A model generated the notes under the pieces. It saw only the letters and a list, made by a program, of their open reading frames with translations. It ran no database searches and was not told where the DNA came from. From Begonia masoniana (taxonomy: Eukaryota; Streptophyta; Magnoliopsida; Cucurbitales; Begoniaceae), in NCBI GenBank assembly GCA_022432975.1, contig CM039502.1, positions 71,756,573-71,820,572 on the forward strand: a stretch of DNA of 64,000 nt, written 5' to 3'. Of this stretch, positions 1 through 11,716 are shown in pieces. The first letter of the stretch is position 1. Each line of letters starts with the position of its first letter. Position numbers and translations under genes: made by a program.

Positions 1-1223
1 GAGTCTAAAACTCAGTAAGGACATAATCAGAATGCAGTGATGCAAAATGCTATGCATGCAGATTTTCAGAAATGCGGTGACAGAACAGAACATTCAGTTT
101 CAGTGGCAGAAGAATTAAGTGGGGCTTATAGGGGAACTGGTTCAGTAGGTGCACTATCAGGCACGGCAGTTTTCAGATTCCCAGGGAGGGATAAAACCAG
201 AGGGTCCTTGCCAGAGACAATATTTTCAGATTCCCAGGGAGGGATAAAACCAGAGGGCCAGTCCCCGTCCCGCACTTAACCAGTACATTACAGACAGTCA
301 GATTTTATCTTATTTAGTTTCAAACCGTGTACAGAAATCAGTTTTTGCATGGATTTTCAGTAAAACGTGTATGCATGACATTCTCAGTGCCTGAACCTAT
401 AACAGCAGACATCAAAAATAACAGGGCATATTATGAGACAGAAAATGGACAACTCAGAACGTGAACCGAACAGACAACACAGAACACAAACTGAACAGAA
501 GCTATAACAGTTCTACCCAAAACTACCTGACAGAACAGGAACCCTAGTACCTCGGTGATGTAGGGCCTTAAGGGCCAACCTACGGTTATGAACTTACCTG
601 TTTGCAGCGGTGTCTGATGCTCGAATGTTTCTGGAGTGCTCTGACCTGTAGTATGCATGTAAAAGAATTAAATAAGCTGCAAAAGCTAACAAACAACTTG
701 TTGGATATGCAGCAAGCTCATGTCAACTCATTAGAAAACACACTAACGTGTTTTCATCCAAAACAGAGAGTTTTCACAGAAACAATATTCCTAAACCTCA
801 GTGAAAACCCGCATTAAACTTGTCCAAAATCGATAACCTTAGTAGGTGATTACCTTTGTTGGAGAGACAGAAAGAAATCAGGAAAAGGATTAAGGTTAAA
901 AATCGTTGCTGGTCGCCTGGAAAAGAGAAAACAGAAGGGGAGGTAGAAGTGAGCTTCACGTAGGAGGAAGAGAAGACATATCTTCTTCAACAAGTTGCCA
1001 CTTGGCACTCATCCATTGGTTTGCTTCCACCTACCCTAATTACTTCCACATTTACCCTTCCATTAGCTTTTAACCTAATTGACTTGTTTTGATTACACTT
1101 AGTTTGGTTTTCCCTTAAACATTCCATCATTTTAACCAAAATATTCATTGTATTAATATAATATTAATCCCGTTTAAACGATCCGGGAAAAACTATTACA
1201 TGGCAAAAATGCCGGGTGTTACA
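1..1223 (-). repeat. 3' LTR of element A (partial)
   Basis: This is the part of the minus-strand 3' LTR that falls in the window; about 1.5 kb lies beyond the left edge. It matches 7365-8587 with about twelve substitutions. The right edge is fixed by TGTTACA followed by the polypurine tract of A (minus-strand AAGGTGGGTGGAA). It carries the putative splice module: on the minus strand an AG at 647-646, a 49-nt putative exon (645-597) and a GTAAGT donor at 596, followed by the hairpin box near 564-577. Confidence 0.93.
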
Positions 1224-1263
1224 TTCCACCCACCTTAACAAAAATTTTGTCCTCAAAATTTGC

Positions 1264-1839
1264 CTATGCAAAGAGGTCAGGATATTGGGCCCTAACATCT
1301 TCTTGTCTTTCCCATGTGGCTTCCTCCACACCATGATTGCGCCATAAAACTTTCACCAACGGGACTACTCTGTTGCGCAATACTTTGAGTGACATATCCA
1401 ATATCTGTATAGGCCTTTCTTCATATGTCAGCGTCGGCATGATATCAAAATCCACCTGTTTCACGATCTGAGTTGGATCTCGTACACGTTTTCTCAGCAT
1501 CGAAACATGGAAGACATTGTGAACTCCATCCATTGACGCTGGTAGTTGTAGTCTGTAGGCCATGTTCCCAATCCTCTTCAAAATGGGAAAAGGCCCAATA
1601 AACCTTGGGCTTAACTTCCCTTTCTTGCCAAACCTCATCACGCCTTTGAAAGGTGACACCTTTAAAAACACTTCATCACCTTCGGCAAACTCCAAGTCTC
1701 TTCTCCGATGGTCTGCATAGCTCTTCTGTCGACTTTGTGCAGCTTGGATTCTTTGCTTGATTGCCGTTATTACTCCAGACATCTGTTGTAGTATCTCGGG
1801 GCCGATAAGCTTGGTTTCCCCAACTTCATCCCAACACAA
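1264..1839 (-). pseudogene. A integrase C-terminal part with chromodomain (frameshifted away from the integrase core)
   Basis: The 191-residue open stretch is the end of the chromovirus polyprotein. It covers the integrase C-terminal region ([20 protein letters not shown], then a [12 protein letters not shown] block) and finishes with a chromodomain-like block ([10 protein letters not shown] through [16 protein letters not shown]). In this clade the chromodomain is thought to steer integration to particular chromatin. It lies in a different frame from the integrase core at 1770-2555. One base is missing near 1855, in the conserved block after APYEAL, compared with sister elements F and G. The natural stop lies 40 bp before the LTR, the usual spacing here. 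The identity of the domain is clear; function is lost in this copy. Confidence 0.9.
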
Positions 1840-2558
1840 TGGAGATCTACACTTTCTGCCATAAGTGCTTCATATGGAGCCATGCCGATGGTAGCCTGAT
1901 AGCTATTGTTGTAGGCAAACTCCACAAGTGGCAAATATCTACTCCAAGGAGCATGAAGTTCCAGCACGCACGCCCTTAACATATCCTCCAATGTCTGAAT
2001 CGTTCTCTCAGATTGTCCATCCGTCTGTGGGTGAAACGCCGTGCTGAAGTCCAGTCTAGTGCCCAAGGAGCTTTGCAAGCTTTTCCAAAACCTGGAAGTG
2101 AATCTAGGATCTCGGTCCGAAACGATTGACACCGGAATACCATGCAGCTTGACAATCTCACTAATATATAGTTCTGCGTACTGATCCATGGAGTACGTTG
2201 TCTTTACAGGTAGAAAGTGGGCTGACTTCGTCAATCTGTCCACTATGACCCAAATGCTATTATGGCCTTTTGCTGTTCTTGGAAGGCCAACAACAAAATC
2301 CATCGTTATATTCTCCCACTTCCATTCGGGAATCGGAAGAGGCTGAAGCGTTCCACCTGGTCGTTGATGCTCAGCTTTGACCTGTTGACATATCATACAA
2401 GACTCCACATACTTGGCCACTTCATTCTTCATATTCGGCCACCAGAAGTGAAGTTTCAAGTCTTGGTACATCTTCGTGCTACCAGGATGTACAGAGAAAG
2501 AAGATGAGTGGGCTTCCGACAAGATGTCCTTCCGTAACTCTTCATCTTTCGGAACATA
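1770..2558 (-). pseudogene. A integrase core (zinc finger and DDE domain)
   Basis: This open stretch encodes the integrase that would insert the cDNA. The HHCC zinc-binding region is visible (histidines in SEAHSS and VHPG, cysteines in ESCMIC). The three catalytic acids are visible in [18 protein letters not shown] and [15 protein letters not shown], so the DDE triad is intact. It begins after an in-frame TGA at 2556-2558 that replaces a tryptophan codon of sister copies, and it ends by frameshift near 1855. It shares its frame with the RT segment upstream. Comparison with F and G shows a normal domain order. Confidence 0.9.
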
Positions 2559-3944
2559 TCACCTATCTTTGAACTTCAGAATACCGTCTGCCGAGTAACT
2601 GAAATCGGAAGAGGCCATAGGTAACTTGCTCACAATATCAGCCATCTCTTTTGAATTGGTCTTCTGGGCCTCTTTAATTCGGTCCAGAACGGTTGGCCGT
2701 AACGTTAGATTTGCCAGCATGGCCGATAGTTTAGAAACTACCTCCAGTTCAAACTTCTGGATCTCTGCCCTCAAAGGCAGTGAGATGGTAGCCAAGGCCG
2801 GTTGTATAGTAGACGGCGTCCTGCTCAACGCATCGGCTACCACATTGGCTTTCCCCGGGTGGTATTTAATCTCAATATCGTAATCTTTCACGAATTCTAA
2901 CCACCGCCTTTGCCTCATATTCAACTCTTTCTGAGTAAAGATGTACTTCAAACTCTTGTGATCAGAAAACACCTCGCAAGATTGTCCATATAGGTGGTGT
3001 CTCCATACCTTCAACGCAAACACAACTGCCGCTAATTCAAGGTCATAAGTAGGGTAGTTTTGCTCGTGGTTTTTCAATTGTCGGGATGCGTAAGCCACCA
3101 CTTTCCCTTCTTGCATTAATACACATCCCAATCCAATCTTGGACGCATCACAATATACGCTGAATTTGCCATCTTCGGTTGGCAACACTAGTAGAGGAGC
3201 CGTGGTTAATTTTCGCTTGAGTGTCTGAAAGCTTCCTTCACATGCTTCAGACCACCTGAACTTGATGTCCTTCTTTGTTAAGCTGGTCATAGGCTTAGCT
3301 ATCACAGAAAATCCCTTGATGAATTTCCTGTAATAACCAGCTAGTCCGATAAAGCTCCGTACCTCGCTTGCATTCCTCGGCCTTGGCCAGTCTCTTACAG
3401 CCTCAATCTTGGCCGGGTCCACAGATACTCCTTCCGTAGACACCACGTGGCCTAGGAAATTAATCTTGTCCAACCAGAATTCACACTTTGATAGTTTGGC
3501 AAACAATTGATGCTGTTTTAGAGTCGACAGCACAATAGCCAAGTGCTCCTCATGTTCCTCTTCAGTCCGAGAATAAACCAGGATGTCGTCGATGAAGACG
3601 ATTACGAATTTGTCCAAGAACTCCTGGAATACCCTATTCATCAAGTCCATAAATGCCGCGAGGGCATTAGTCAACCCGAACGACATCACCAAGGACTCGT
3701 AATGCCCGTACCGGGTCCTGAAGGCAGTCTTTGAAATATCATTTGCTTTGACCTTCAACTGGTAATATCCGGAGCGCAAGTCAATCTTTGAGAATACCCG
3801 AGCCCCTTGTAGCTGGTCAAATAAATCGTCGATTCTTGGCAACGGGTACTTATTCTTAATCGTCAACTTGTTCAACTCACGGTAGTCAATACACATTCGT
3901 AGGGACCCATCCTTCTTCTTAACAAATAATACGGGGCACCCCAC
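2559..3944 (-). pseudogene. A reverse transcriptase and RNase H
   Basis: The 461-residue open stretch holds the RT fingers/palm ([18 protein letters not shown] near residues 9-26), the first catalytic aspartate in [10 protein letters not shown] (D55) and the FIDD box at about 117-120, all intact. RNase H follows ([10 protein letters not shown], the glutamate in DLELAAV, SDHKSL), then a linker to integrase. It would copy the element RNA into DNA inside the virus-like particle. It opens by a one-base deletion near 3938, which takes it out of the gag-protease frame, and closes at a TGA that replaces tryptophan. Of the RTs in this window, this one keeps the best active site. Confidence 0.93.
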
Positions 3945-5179
3945 GGAGAGAAGCTAGGGCGTACAAAACCCTTGTCCACTAACTCTTTCAGTTGAGTCTT
4001 CAATTCCTTCAGCTCGATTGGTGCCATACGGTACGGATTCTTCGACACTGGTTCCGCACCTGGGTATACGTCAATTTCAAACTCGATTTCGCGATCAGGT
4101 GGTAACCCCGGTAAGTCATCTAAGAAAACCTCAGGAAAGTCTCGGACTACCGGAATATTTTGAAGTTCCACCTCACCTTGCCTTCGTATGTCTATTACAT
4201 GGGCTAGAAATCCAATGCACCCTGACTTCATTAGCCATTGAGCTTTTATGGAAGATATAACAGGCATACGGCGTTTCTCCGGTACTGCCTGATAAGAGAA
4301 TTCCACTTCATTCGGGCGTTTAAATGACACTAGTCCGGACCTACAGTCGATGGTGGCATGATGTCTAAACAGCCAGTCCATCCCCAGAATGACATCGTAC
4401 CCTTTCATACCGATGACGATAAGGTCGGCGTACAACTTATGGTTTCCTACTGACACTATATCACCCCTTACAACCTGCTCGGAGTGCATAAACCCTCCAG
4501 ACGGTAGCATAATGCTATAGGGCTGATCTGACGACGTACTAAAAAGCTTTTCTCTAACCACAAAATCCACAGCCACGAAGGAATGGGTGGCCCCCGTGTC
4601 CCACAAAGTATAAGCAGGCGCGTTATTTATTAAAATCGTACCAGTAATTGCCGTGTGCAGATCAGCATCATCAACATCTTCCATCATTGCAAACACTCTC
4701 GGTACGGCTTGACCTGCTCTGGTGTCGGGTATTGGGCAATCCCGAACAAGATGGCCTCCTTTGCCACATCGGAAACATTGGCCGGTAGCAAGTCTGCATT
4801 CTCCTTTGTGAGGCTTCTGGCAATGTGGACATATAGTGGGCTGAGGAGCTCCCATCGGTCTCTTTCCCTTGTCCTGGTAAGTAAGGGCCTCGTTGGGCCT
4901 CTTAACGCCCCTGTTTTGTTGCTGTTGAGGTTGAAAATTCTGGCCTCTCTGCTGTTGCTGCTGTTGAGGAACATTTCTAATAATTCCTCTTGGTGGATCT
5001 CTCTGTCTCTGGGACTTCATTTCTAAGGCCTCTAATTGGTAAGCCTTAGCCACCACCTTCACATACGGTGCCTCATCGAATCCCCCAATTGTAATTCCAC
5101 ATAACAAATCCATCTTCAGTCCTTGAATGAACTGATGTACCTTGTTCTCATCGGTAGCCACCATGTGTTCTGCATATCA
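3872..5179 (-). pseudogene. A gag C-terminal half and aspartic protease
   Basis: This holds the Gag tail with a glutamine-rich stretch, a CPHC/HKGEC motif and a CCHC zinc knuckle ([14 protein letters not shown]) that would bind the packaged RNA. The retropepsin-type protease follows, with its DTGATHSF active site and ILGMDW flap region. The stretch runs to PSFSPWGAP, the start of RT, where a single missing base near 3938 shifts the frame; the last residues of the open frame (after about 3939) are out-of-frame noise. It starts after an in-frame TGA at 5177-5179 that looks like a CGA to TGA change. It is in the same frame as the gag start at 5698. Confidence 0.9.
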
Positions 5180-5698
5180 GGATAAGGACTCGAATTTCTG
5201 GACGTATTCAGCCACTGAGCCATATTGTCGTAGCCGAGAGAATTCAAGCAATTTCTCCTTCCTTACTCCATGGTCAAAGTACTTTTCTTAGAATATTTTC
5301 TTGAACCCTTCCCAGCTTAATGCCATTGTAGTCGCTTGCACTGTGTCCCACCAGAATCCAGCACTTTCGGTGAGATAGAACGTGGCACAAATAACCTTCT
5401 TGTTGTCCTCCACGTCTGCATAACTGAACATCTTCTCCATAGCTCGAATCCAAGTTTCAGCACGGGTCGGGTCTGTAGACATTCCATCAAACGAAGGCGG
5501 CTGGAGTCGCCGGAATCTATCTCCACTGTTGTCTCGCGGAGCGTTTGCATGGTTCTCATTAATCCCATGGTTATTGTTCCTATCATCTTCCCGAGCCATC
5601 ATGCGCTCGACAATGCGTGACTGTACCCCCACCAATTCGGTTAGCCTGTCAATGGCCCGAGAACTTTCACTTGATTCTTCCTGATGTCCTCTCACCAT
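5180..5698 (-). pseudogene. A gag N-terminal half
   Basis: Gag begins at ATG 5698 with MVRGHQEESSES, the same start as in element F. It contains the retrotransposon gag core (RFRRLQPPSFDG, ETWIRAMEKMF, FWWDTVQ, WEGFKKIF). A TAA at 5288-5290 replaces a tyrosine codon, and a TGA lies at 5177-5179. The start lies about 150 nt downstream of the primer site. Gag would form the particle shell; this copy cannot make a full one. Confidence 0.88.
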
Positions 5699-5842
5699 TT
5701 CTAAGAAATCCTATAAACAAAATAACCTAATTTAATAACAGAACTTTTACTGGAACTTTGACCACTTACAGTCGATGGAGCGATCTCACATGGCGGGCTG
5801 CGCAGTCAGACATTTCACAGAATCGATTTTAAAACCGTGTCT

Positions 5843-5853
5843 CTCTGATACCA
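5843..5853 (-). promoter_or_regulatory. Primer binding site of A (initiator Met-tRNA)
   Basis: The minus strand reads TGGTATCAGAG, the complement of the 3' end of plant initiator Met-tRNA. It starts five bases after the LTR end (TGTCACA, LTR edge at 5858). Confidence 0.9.
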
Positions 5854-5857
5854 TAAC

Positions 5858-8587
5858 TGTGACAGCCCGAAACCGGGACCCGATCGGAGTCCGGGATCGG
5901 AGCCATCACTCCGGAACAGATAACGAAAAAACGGGGACTATTTTGTTTTGAACAGATCGGTCAAAACAGAGAACATTATACTTTTAAAATGTTTACAGGG
6001 GGGGAGAGTTCTCTGGAGTCAAAAACAAACGGGATACAGTTGGCTGAAATACATAAGTGAATAACAGAAGAGAAGCAGAAGAAAAGAAAACAAAAATAAA
6101 CAAAACTGGCGGGAGGCTTCGGCAGATAACGTGGCCGGAAGATAAAGGCAGCAGATAGAATCGGCAATTGCAACGACGTCGTCGGAAGGTGAGTGATGAC
6201 GTCAGGCGGAAGATTAAAACTATCGGTGGATGTAAACTACACTGGGCAGAAGATGTCAATTAAGACAAAACGGATGACGTCAGCCGGAAGATGGATGACG
6301 TCAACCGGCAGATGCAAACAGCGAACGTAACTGGCAGAAGTTGATGACGTCAGCCGGAAGATGGGTGACGTCATCGGAAGATGCTCTGAAATAAATGGAA
6401 TCGGCAGGAGGTGATGACGTCAGCCGGAAGATGGGTGACGTCATCGAAAGATGCAGATAGCAATTGAAATCGGAAGATGAAAACCTAAGGCAGTAACACC
6501 GTTTGGCAGTGGATGGGAATAAGACAAAACATGTACAGTATCTATCGGTAGATGTATTCAAAATTCTTACCGGAAGGTGAAATCGGCAGATATGATTTTA
6601 AAGACAGAATTTACAACTTTCAACAGGAAGACATACGAACAGAGGGCATAAAACAGAACGCTTAGAAGTCTCAGATTCCTTCGAACCAGTTCAAAACATG
6701 GTTCTTGAACACAACAGAAAGCATGACAGAAGTTCAAAGGATTTCACTATACATAGAAAGCTCTAATACCAGAGACCCTTCGTGTACAGACTACAGAGAA
6801 TGTTCCAAACTATTTGAGAACACATCAGAACGTAATTCAACTGTCAGATACAGCAGAAGCAGAATGCATAAAAGACGTAAACCTTCAATGCCTGATTCTA
6901 AACAAGACTGTTAAGCATACTTCACAATTGACAGATACTTTACAATTGACAGATTTAAAGAGGCAAACTGCATGCATGTTCCCAAAACCAGAATCATCCA
7001 TGCACAGAATAACAGAAAGTATCCCAAACAATTCCAGAGTACTTTAGAATATAACTGAACTGAACTGTCAAGTACAGCGGTTTCAAAAACTTAGACATCA
7101 GACCTATACATTGTTTTAAAGTCTGAAAATCAGTACAGAATATGACATATACTTGCAGAGTTTCTTCAAAGGAAGGGTTTTACAACCAAACCATAATTTT
7201 CCAGAAGACTTTACAAAATAGACATTTCAGGAAACTTAAACCTTTATGCCTGACTGCAGCAGCCAACCCCCATGAGCTCGAGCCATCAACTACATCAGAT
7301 CATCATTTTGAGGCACAAGGTCCTCGGTTTCAGGTTCGGTACCTACATCAGAGAGTTCACCTATGAGTCTAAAACTCAGTAAGGACATAATCAGAATGCA
7401 GTGATGCAAAATGCTATGCATGCAGATTTTCAGAAATGCGGTGACAGAACAGAACATTCAGTTTCAGTGGCAGAAGAATTAAGTGGGGCTTATAGGGGAA
7501 CTGGTTCAGTAGGTGCACTATCAGGCACGGCAGTTTTCAGATTCCCAGGGAGGGATAAAACCAGAGGGTCCTTGCCAGGGACAATATTTTCAGATTCCCA
7601 GGGAGGGATAAAACCAGAGAGCCAGTCCCCGTCCCGCACTTAACCAGTACATTACAGACAGTCAGATTTTATCTTATTTAGTTTCAAACCGTGTACAGAA
7701 ATCAGTTTTTGCATGGATTTTCAGTAAAACGTGTATGCATGACATTCTCAGTGCCTGAACCTATAACAGCAGACATCAGAAATAACAGGGCATATTATGA
7801 GACAGAAAACGGACAACTCAGAACGTGAACCGAACAGACAACACAGAACACAAACTGAACAGAAGCTATAACAGTTCTACCCAAAACTACCCGACAGAAC
7901 AGGAACCCTAGTACCTCGGTGATGTAGGGCCTTAAAGGCCAACCTACGGTTATGAACTTACCTGTTTGCGGCGGTGTCTGATGCTCGAATGTTTCTGGAG
8001 TGCTCTGACCTGTAGTATGCATGTAAAAGAATTAAATAAGCTGCAAAAGCTAACAAAAAACTTGTTGGATATGCAGCAAGCTCATGTCAACTCATTAGAA
8101 AACACACTAACGTGTTTTCATCCAAAACAGAGAGTTTTCACAGAAACAATATTCTTAAACCTCAGTGAAAACCCGCATTAAACTTGTCCAAAATCGATAA
8201 CCTTAGTAGGTGATTACCTTTGCTGGAGAGACAGAAAGAAATCAGGAAAAGGATTAAGGTTAAAAATCGTTGCTGGTCGCCTGGAAAAGAGAAAACAGAA
8301 GGGGAGGTAGAAGTGAGCTTCACGTAGGATGAAGAGAAGACATATCTTCTTCAACAAGTTGCCACTTGGCACTCATCCATTGGTTTGCTTCCACCTACCC
8401 TAATTACTTCCACATTTACCCTTCCATTAGCTTTTAACCTAATTGACTTGTTTTGATTACACTTAGTTTGGTTTTCCCTTAAACATTCCATCATTTTAAC
8501 CAAAATATTCATTGTATTAATATAATATTAATCCCGTTTAAACGATCCAGGAAAAACTATTACATGGCAAAAATGCCGGGTGTTACA
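5858..8587 (-). repeat. 5' LTR of element A (complete, 2730 bp)
   Basis: The complete LTR begins (minus strand) TGTAACACCCGG at 8587 and ends GGCTGTCACA at 5858. It holds three recognisable parts. The first is an AT-rich promoter side. The second is the putative splice module: exon 8009-7961, donor 7960, acceptor 7343. The third is a distal repeat region at 6115-6600 with at least seven TGACGTCA cores and many CGGAAGATG-type units. No TATA box as clear as those in B or G is seen. Confidence 0.93.
6115..6600 (-). promoter_or_regulatory. TGACGTCA / CGGnnGATG array in the LTR of A
   Basis: About 480 bp contain repeated GATGACGTCAGCCGGAAGATG-like units, with TGACGTCA palindromes near 6196, 6274, 6296, 6344, 6366, 6414 and 6436. 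TGACGTCA is the classical binding core of bZIP factors. Binding and regulation are inference; the repetition is directly visible. Confidence 0.6.
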
Positions 8588-9261
8588 TTGCCACACCCCT
8601 TACTAAGTTAACAAGGAAAAGTGTGAAGTATATATGGACTGATGAATGTGAGCATAGTTTCCAGATTTTGAAACAGAAACTGACCAATGCACCAATTTTA
8701 ACCCTTCCAGTTGAAGATGGTAAGTTTAGCATTTACTGTGATGCTTCTAAAATTGGTCTTGGTTGTGTGTTGATGCAGGATGAAAAAGTAATAGCTTATG
8801 CCTCTAGACATTTGAAAACACATGAGAAGAACTATCCTACACATGACTTAGAATTAGCTGCAGTGGTATTTGCAATTAAGATTTGGAGGCATTACTTGTA
8901 TGGACAACCTTGTGAGATATTTTCAGACCATAAAAGCCTAAAATATATTTTTACACAGAAAGAACTAAACATGAGGCAACGTCGATGGTTGGAATTTGTA
9001 AAAGACTATGATTTCGAGATTAAATATCATCCCGGCAAAGCAAATATTGTGGCAGATGCTTTGAGTAGAGTAACAACACAAACCCCAACTATGATTTTCA
9101 CTATACCATTAGCCTTAGAGTCAGAATTCTAAAGTTTTAATCTAGAAGCAGTATCCAGTGTATCGGCTATACTTTCAGCTATAACCTTAAAGCCTACCAT
9201 TCTAGAGAAAATAAAGGAAGCTCAGACGAATGATGATGAGTGTAACAGGTACAAGTTAAGC
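8588..9261 (+). pseudogene. B RNase H and linker
   Basis: The frame reads straight from the insertion point (TPLTKLTRK) through the RNase H domain: [32 protein letters not shown] and the conserved [28 protein letters not shown] at 9130-9132 breaks it where sister copies carry a glutamine-type codon; the linker then continues in the same frame ([20 protein letters not shown]). RNase H would degrade the RNA strand during cDNA synthesis. The RT core is missing from the window because A split the gene. Confidence 0.88.
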
Positions 9262-10005
9262 ATGGATTCTACGAACAAATCAGATTTTAACCATTCTGCC
9301 GATGGAATTCTTAAGTTTAGAAATAGATGGTTTGTTCCTACCATTAAAGAACTTCTAGAAGAGATTCTTTCTGAAGCACACTCTTCCAGGTTCTCTGTTC
9401 ACCCTGGGAGTACAAAGATGTACAAAGATCTCAGACAACATTATTGGTGGCCATGTATGAAAAGAAGTGTGGCAGAATATGTGGAATCGTGTCTAGTTTG
9501 TCAACAGGTTAAAGCTGAGCACCAGAGACCTGCAGGAATGTTACAACCTTTACCAGTCCCCGAATGGAAATGGGAACAAATAACGATGGACTTTGTTGTG
9601 GGATTGCCTAGCACAGCAAAGGGACATGATGCAATTTGGGTGATAGTTGATCGTCTAACCAAGTCTGCCCACTTTCTGCCGATGATAATGACTTACTCGA
9701 TGGATCAGCTTGCTGAGTTGTATGTGCATGAAGTTGTTAGACTGCATGGAATTTCAAGCACTATAGTTTCAGATCGAGATTCTAGATTCACATCTAAGTT
9801 TTGAAAAAATTTGCACAAGGCTATAGGAACACAGCTTAATTTTAGTACAGCTTTTCACCCTCAGACAGATGGACAATCCGAAAGAACCATCCAAACATTA
9901 GAGGATATGCTTCGTGCATGCACACTGGATTTTCAAGGTTCTTGGAGCAAGTATCTATCCTTAGTAGAATTCTCTTACAACAACAGTTTTCAGGCAACCA
10001 TATGA
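9262..10005 (+). pseudogene. B integrase core
   Basis: This is integrase with the HHCC region (SEAHSS, VHPG, ESCLVC) and DDE residues in [18 protein letters not shown] and [15 protein letters not shown]. Two in-frame stops interrupt it: TGA at 9802-9804 (a tryptophan position in relatives) and TGA at 10003-10005 (a glycine position). The frame is otherwise unbroken from 8588 to 10626, so point mutation rather than frameshift killed it. Confidence 0.9.
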
Positions 10006-10626
10006 ATGGCACCATACGAGGCATTGTATGAACGAAAATGCAGATCACCTTTGTACTGGGATGAAGTTAGTGAAGCACAGTTGCTTGGTCCTGACATTGT
10101 GCAACAAACTGTTGAGAAGGTTGCCCTCATCCGACAGAGAATTTTGGCAGCTCAGAGTCGACAAAAAAGTTATGCAGATTATAGGCGTAGAGAATTGGAG
10201 TTTGTGATAGGTGATGAAGTTTTTCTCAAGGTGTCCCCATTTAAAGGAGTTGTGAGATTTGGGAAGAGAGGAAAGTTGAACCCCAGGTTCATTGGACCAT
10301 TCTCGATCTTGAAAAGGATTGGGAAGACAGCCTACCAGTTACAGCTACCAACCTCTATGGAAAGAATCCATAATGTGTTTCATGTTTCCATGTTGAAAAA
10401 GTGTGTACGAGATCCATCTCAGATTGTGGAACAGCAGAGTATTGAAATTCATCCTACTCTTACCTATGAGGAGAAACCAGTAAGAATCTTGGATTATGCA
10501 GTGAAGGTATTGCGCAACAAAGAGGTTCCACTAGTGAAAGTATTATGGCACAACCAGAACATGGAGGAGACAACTTGGGAGCGCCAGCAAGACATGATGG
10601 ACCAACACCCGGAATTATTCAGGTAA
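10006..10626 (+). pseudogene. B integrase C-terminus with chromodomain
   Basis: The 206-residue open end of the polyprotein continues in the integrase frame after the TGA at 10003-10005. It contains [12 protein letters not shown], the basic [20 protein letters not shown] block, [10 protein letters not shown], then the chromodomain-type segment ([27 protein letters not shown]) and a natural TAA 38 bp before the LTR. Confidence 0.9.
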
Positions 10627-10800
10627 TGAATTTTGAGGACAAAATTCTTTTAACGAGGGTATATTGTAACACCCGGTTCTATCGAACCAATTCCTAATTC
10701 TTTTTATTAATGGCACACTTTATATGATAATAATAAATGTAGGGTTAATGGGTGACTAGGCAAGGGCATAAAGGTAATTGGAAATTTGAAAGTGGATAGC

Positions 10801-10809
10801 GTATTTAAG
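10801..10809 (+). promoter_or_regulatory. TATA-like box of the B LTR
   Basis: GTATTTAAG lies 136 bp into the LTR, about 30 bp before the GTAGCCGCCACT leader shared by the related LTRs. The same box in the same context recurs at 30061 and 38760. Confidence 0.55.
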
Positions 10810-11150
10810 AAAAGGGGTTTTGGGTTTAATGCACTGTAGCCGCCACTATTTCTCATTTTCTCTCTCGGCCTTCAGCTCTCCAGCAGAAACCTCTGGGCGA
10901 TTTCTTTCTTGCTCGATTCTCTTTCAACCTAGGTAATTTTTTCCCCGTTTCTCTTGTGTTTAAGAAGTTAGGTAACTGATGTAGTGCAATGTGAGAAATT
11001 TCGAGGATGCTGAGATTGAGGGTAGGTTCGGGTTCTAGTGATAAATGGGAATGCTCGGGTAGTAGAGTTTCTAACTAGAGTCCTCGAACTTTTGTTTGAT
11101 TCTTGGTGAAGTTTAGTGAAGGTTTGATTGATGTTCTGTTATGAACCTAG

Positions 11151-11716
11151 GTGAGCGAGCTTCTAAGGTAGCTTACAGCCGAGCGATTTCCAGGAGACCA
11201 GGTAAGTGAAGTATGCTTGTGCCTTCGGGCCTACATCACAAAACATTAGGATTTTGTTTACTTGAATGTGTCTGTATGTTATGCATCATATTTTAAAAGT
11301 ATACGAAAATGAATTTGAATGCATGTTGGCATGGTAAATAATGAACATAATGAAATAGCTATGTGAATCAGATTTACTGTTAAGGGAAATAATCCGCCCC
11401 TTAATGAGACAGTGGATATCTAAACTTTGGGAAATTTGATCCGCTTCCCATCGAACAGGAGGATCGAAAACAGCTATGTGAATCAGATTTACTGTTAAGG
11501 GAATTAATCCGCCCCTTAATGAGTCAGTGGATATTTATACTTTGGGAAAGTTGATCCAACTCCCAATTTCACAGGGGGATCTAAACAGAAACGATGCATG
11601 AACAACTGAGATGAGAAAGTAGAAATTGCATGTTTAGGAATTCATATTTCAGCATTTCATTTCATTATTGCCTTACTTACTTAGCATTAGGTTAATAGAT
11701 GAGTTTTGTGATGTAG
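11151..11716 (+). other. Putative leader splice module in the B LTR
   Basis: A 51-nt stretch is bounded by CCTAG and CCAG/GTAAGT. A GCC-TTCG-GGC hairpin and TACATCA follow (11221-11237). A TTACTTAG box lies about 43 nt before TGATGTAG/GT at 11716. It resembles exon, donor, intron, branch point and acceptor. The same layout recurs in every other LTR family here; splicing itself is inferred. Confidence 0.5.

Larger units (their letters stand above)
1..8587 (-). mobile_element. Ty3/Gypsy chromovirus A (Tekay/Del type), minus strand, left LTR cut by window edge
   Basis: This is an LTR retrotransposon read on the minus strand. The same LTR lies at 1-1223 (truncated by the window) and 5858-8587, offset by 7364 bp. 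The order on the minus strand is 5' LTR, Met-tRNA primer site (5843-5853), gag, protease, RT, RNase H, integrase with a C-terminal chromodomain, polypurine tract, then the 3' LTR. The LTR begins TGTAACACCCGG and ends GGGCTGTCACA. The two LTR copies differ at only about a dozen sites in the 1.2 kb that can be compared, so insertion was fairly recent. The pol has three stops and two single-base frameshifts, so it is not autonomous now. It sits inside the pol of element B; the base block after the right LTR (8588-8592, TTGCC) should be one copy of the target duplication, with its partner left of the window. Confidence 0.93.

Noticed and set aside
37..279. 80-residue ORF repeated at 7401-7643 and, reversed, in the C LTRs
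   Set aside because: It is LTR sequence; the open frame lies opposite to the transcribed strand of A and has no known domain.
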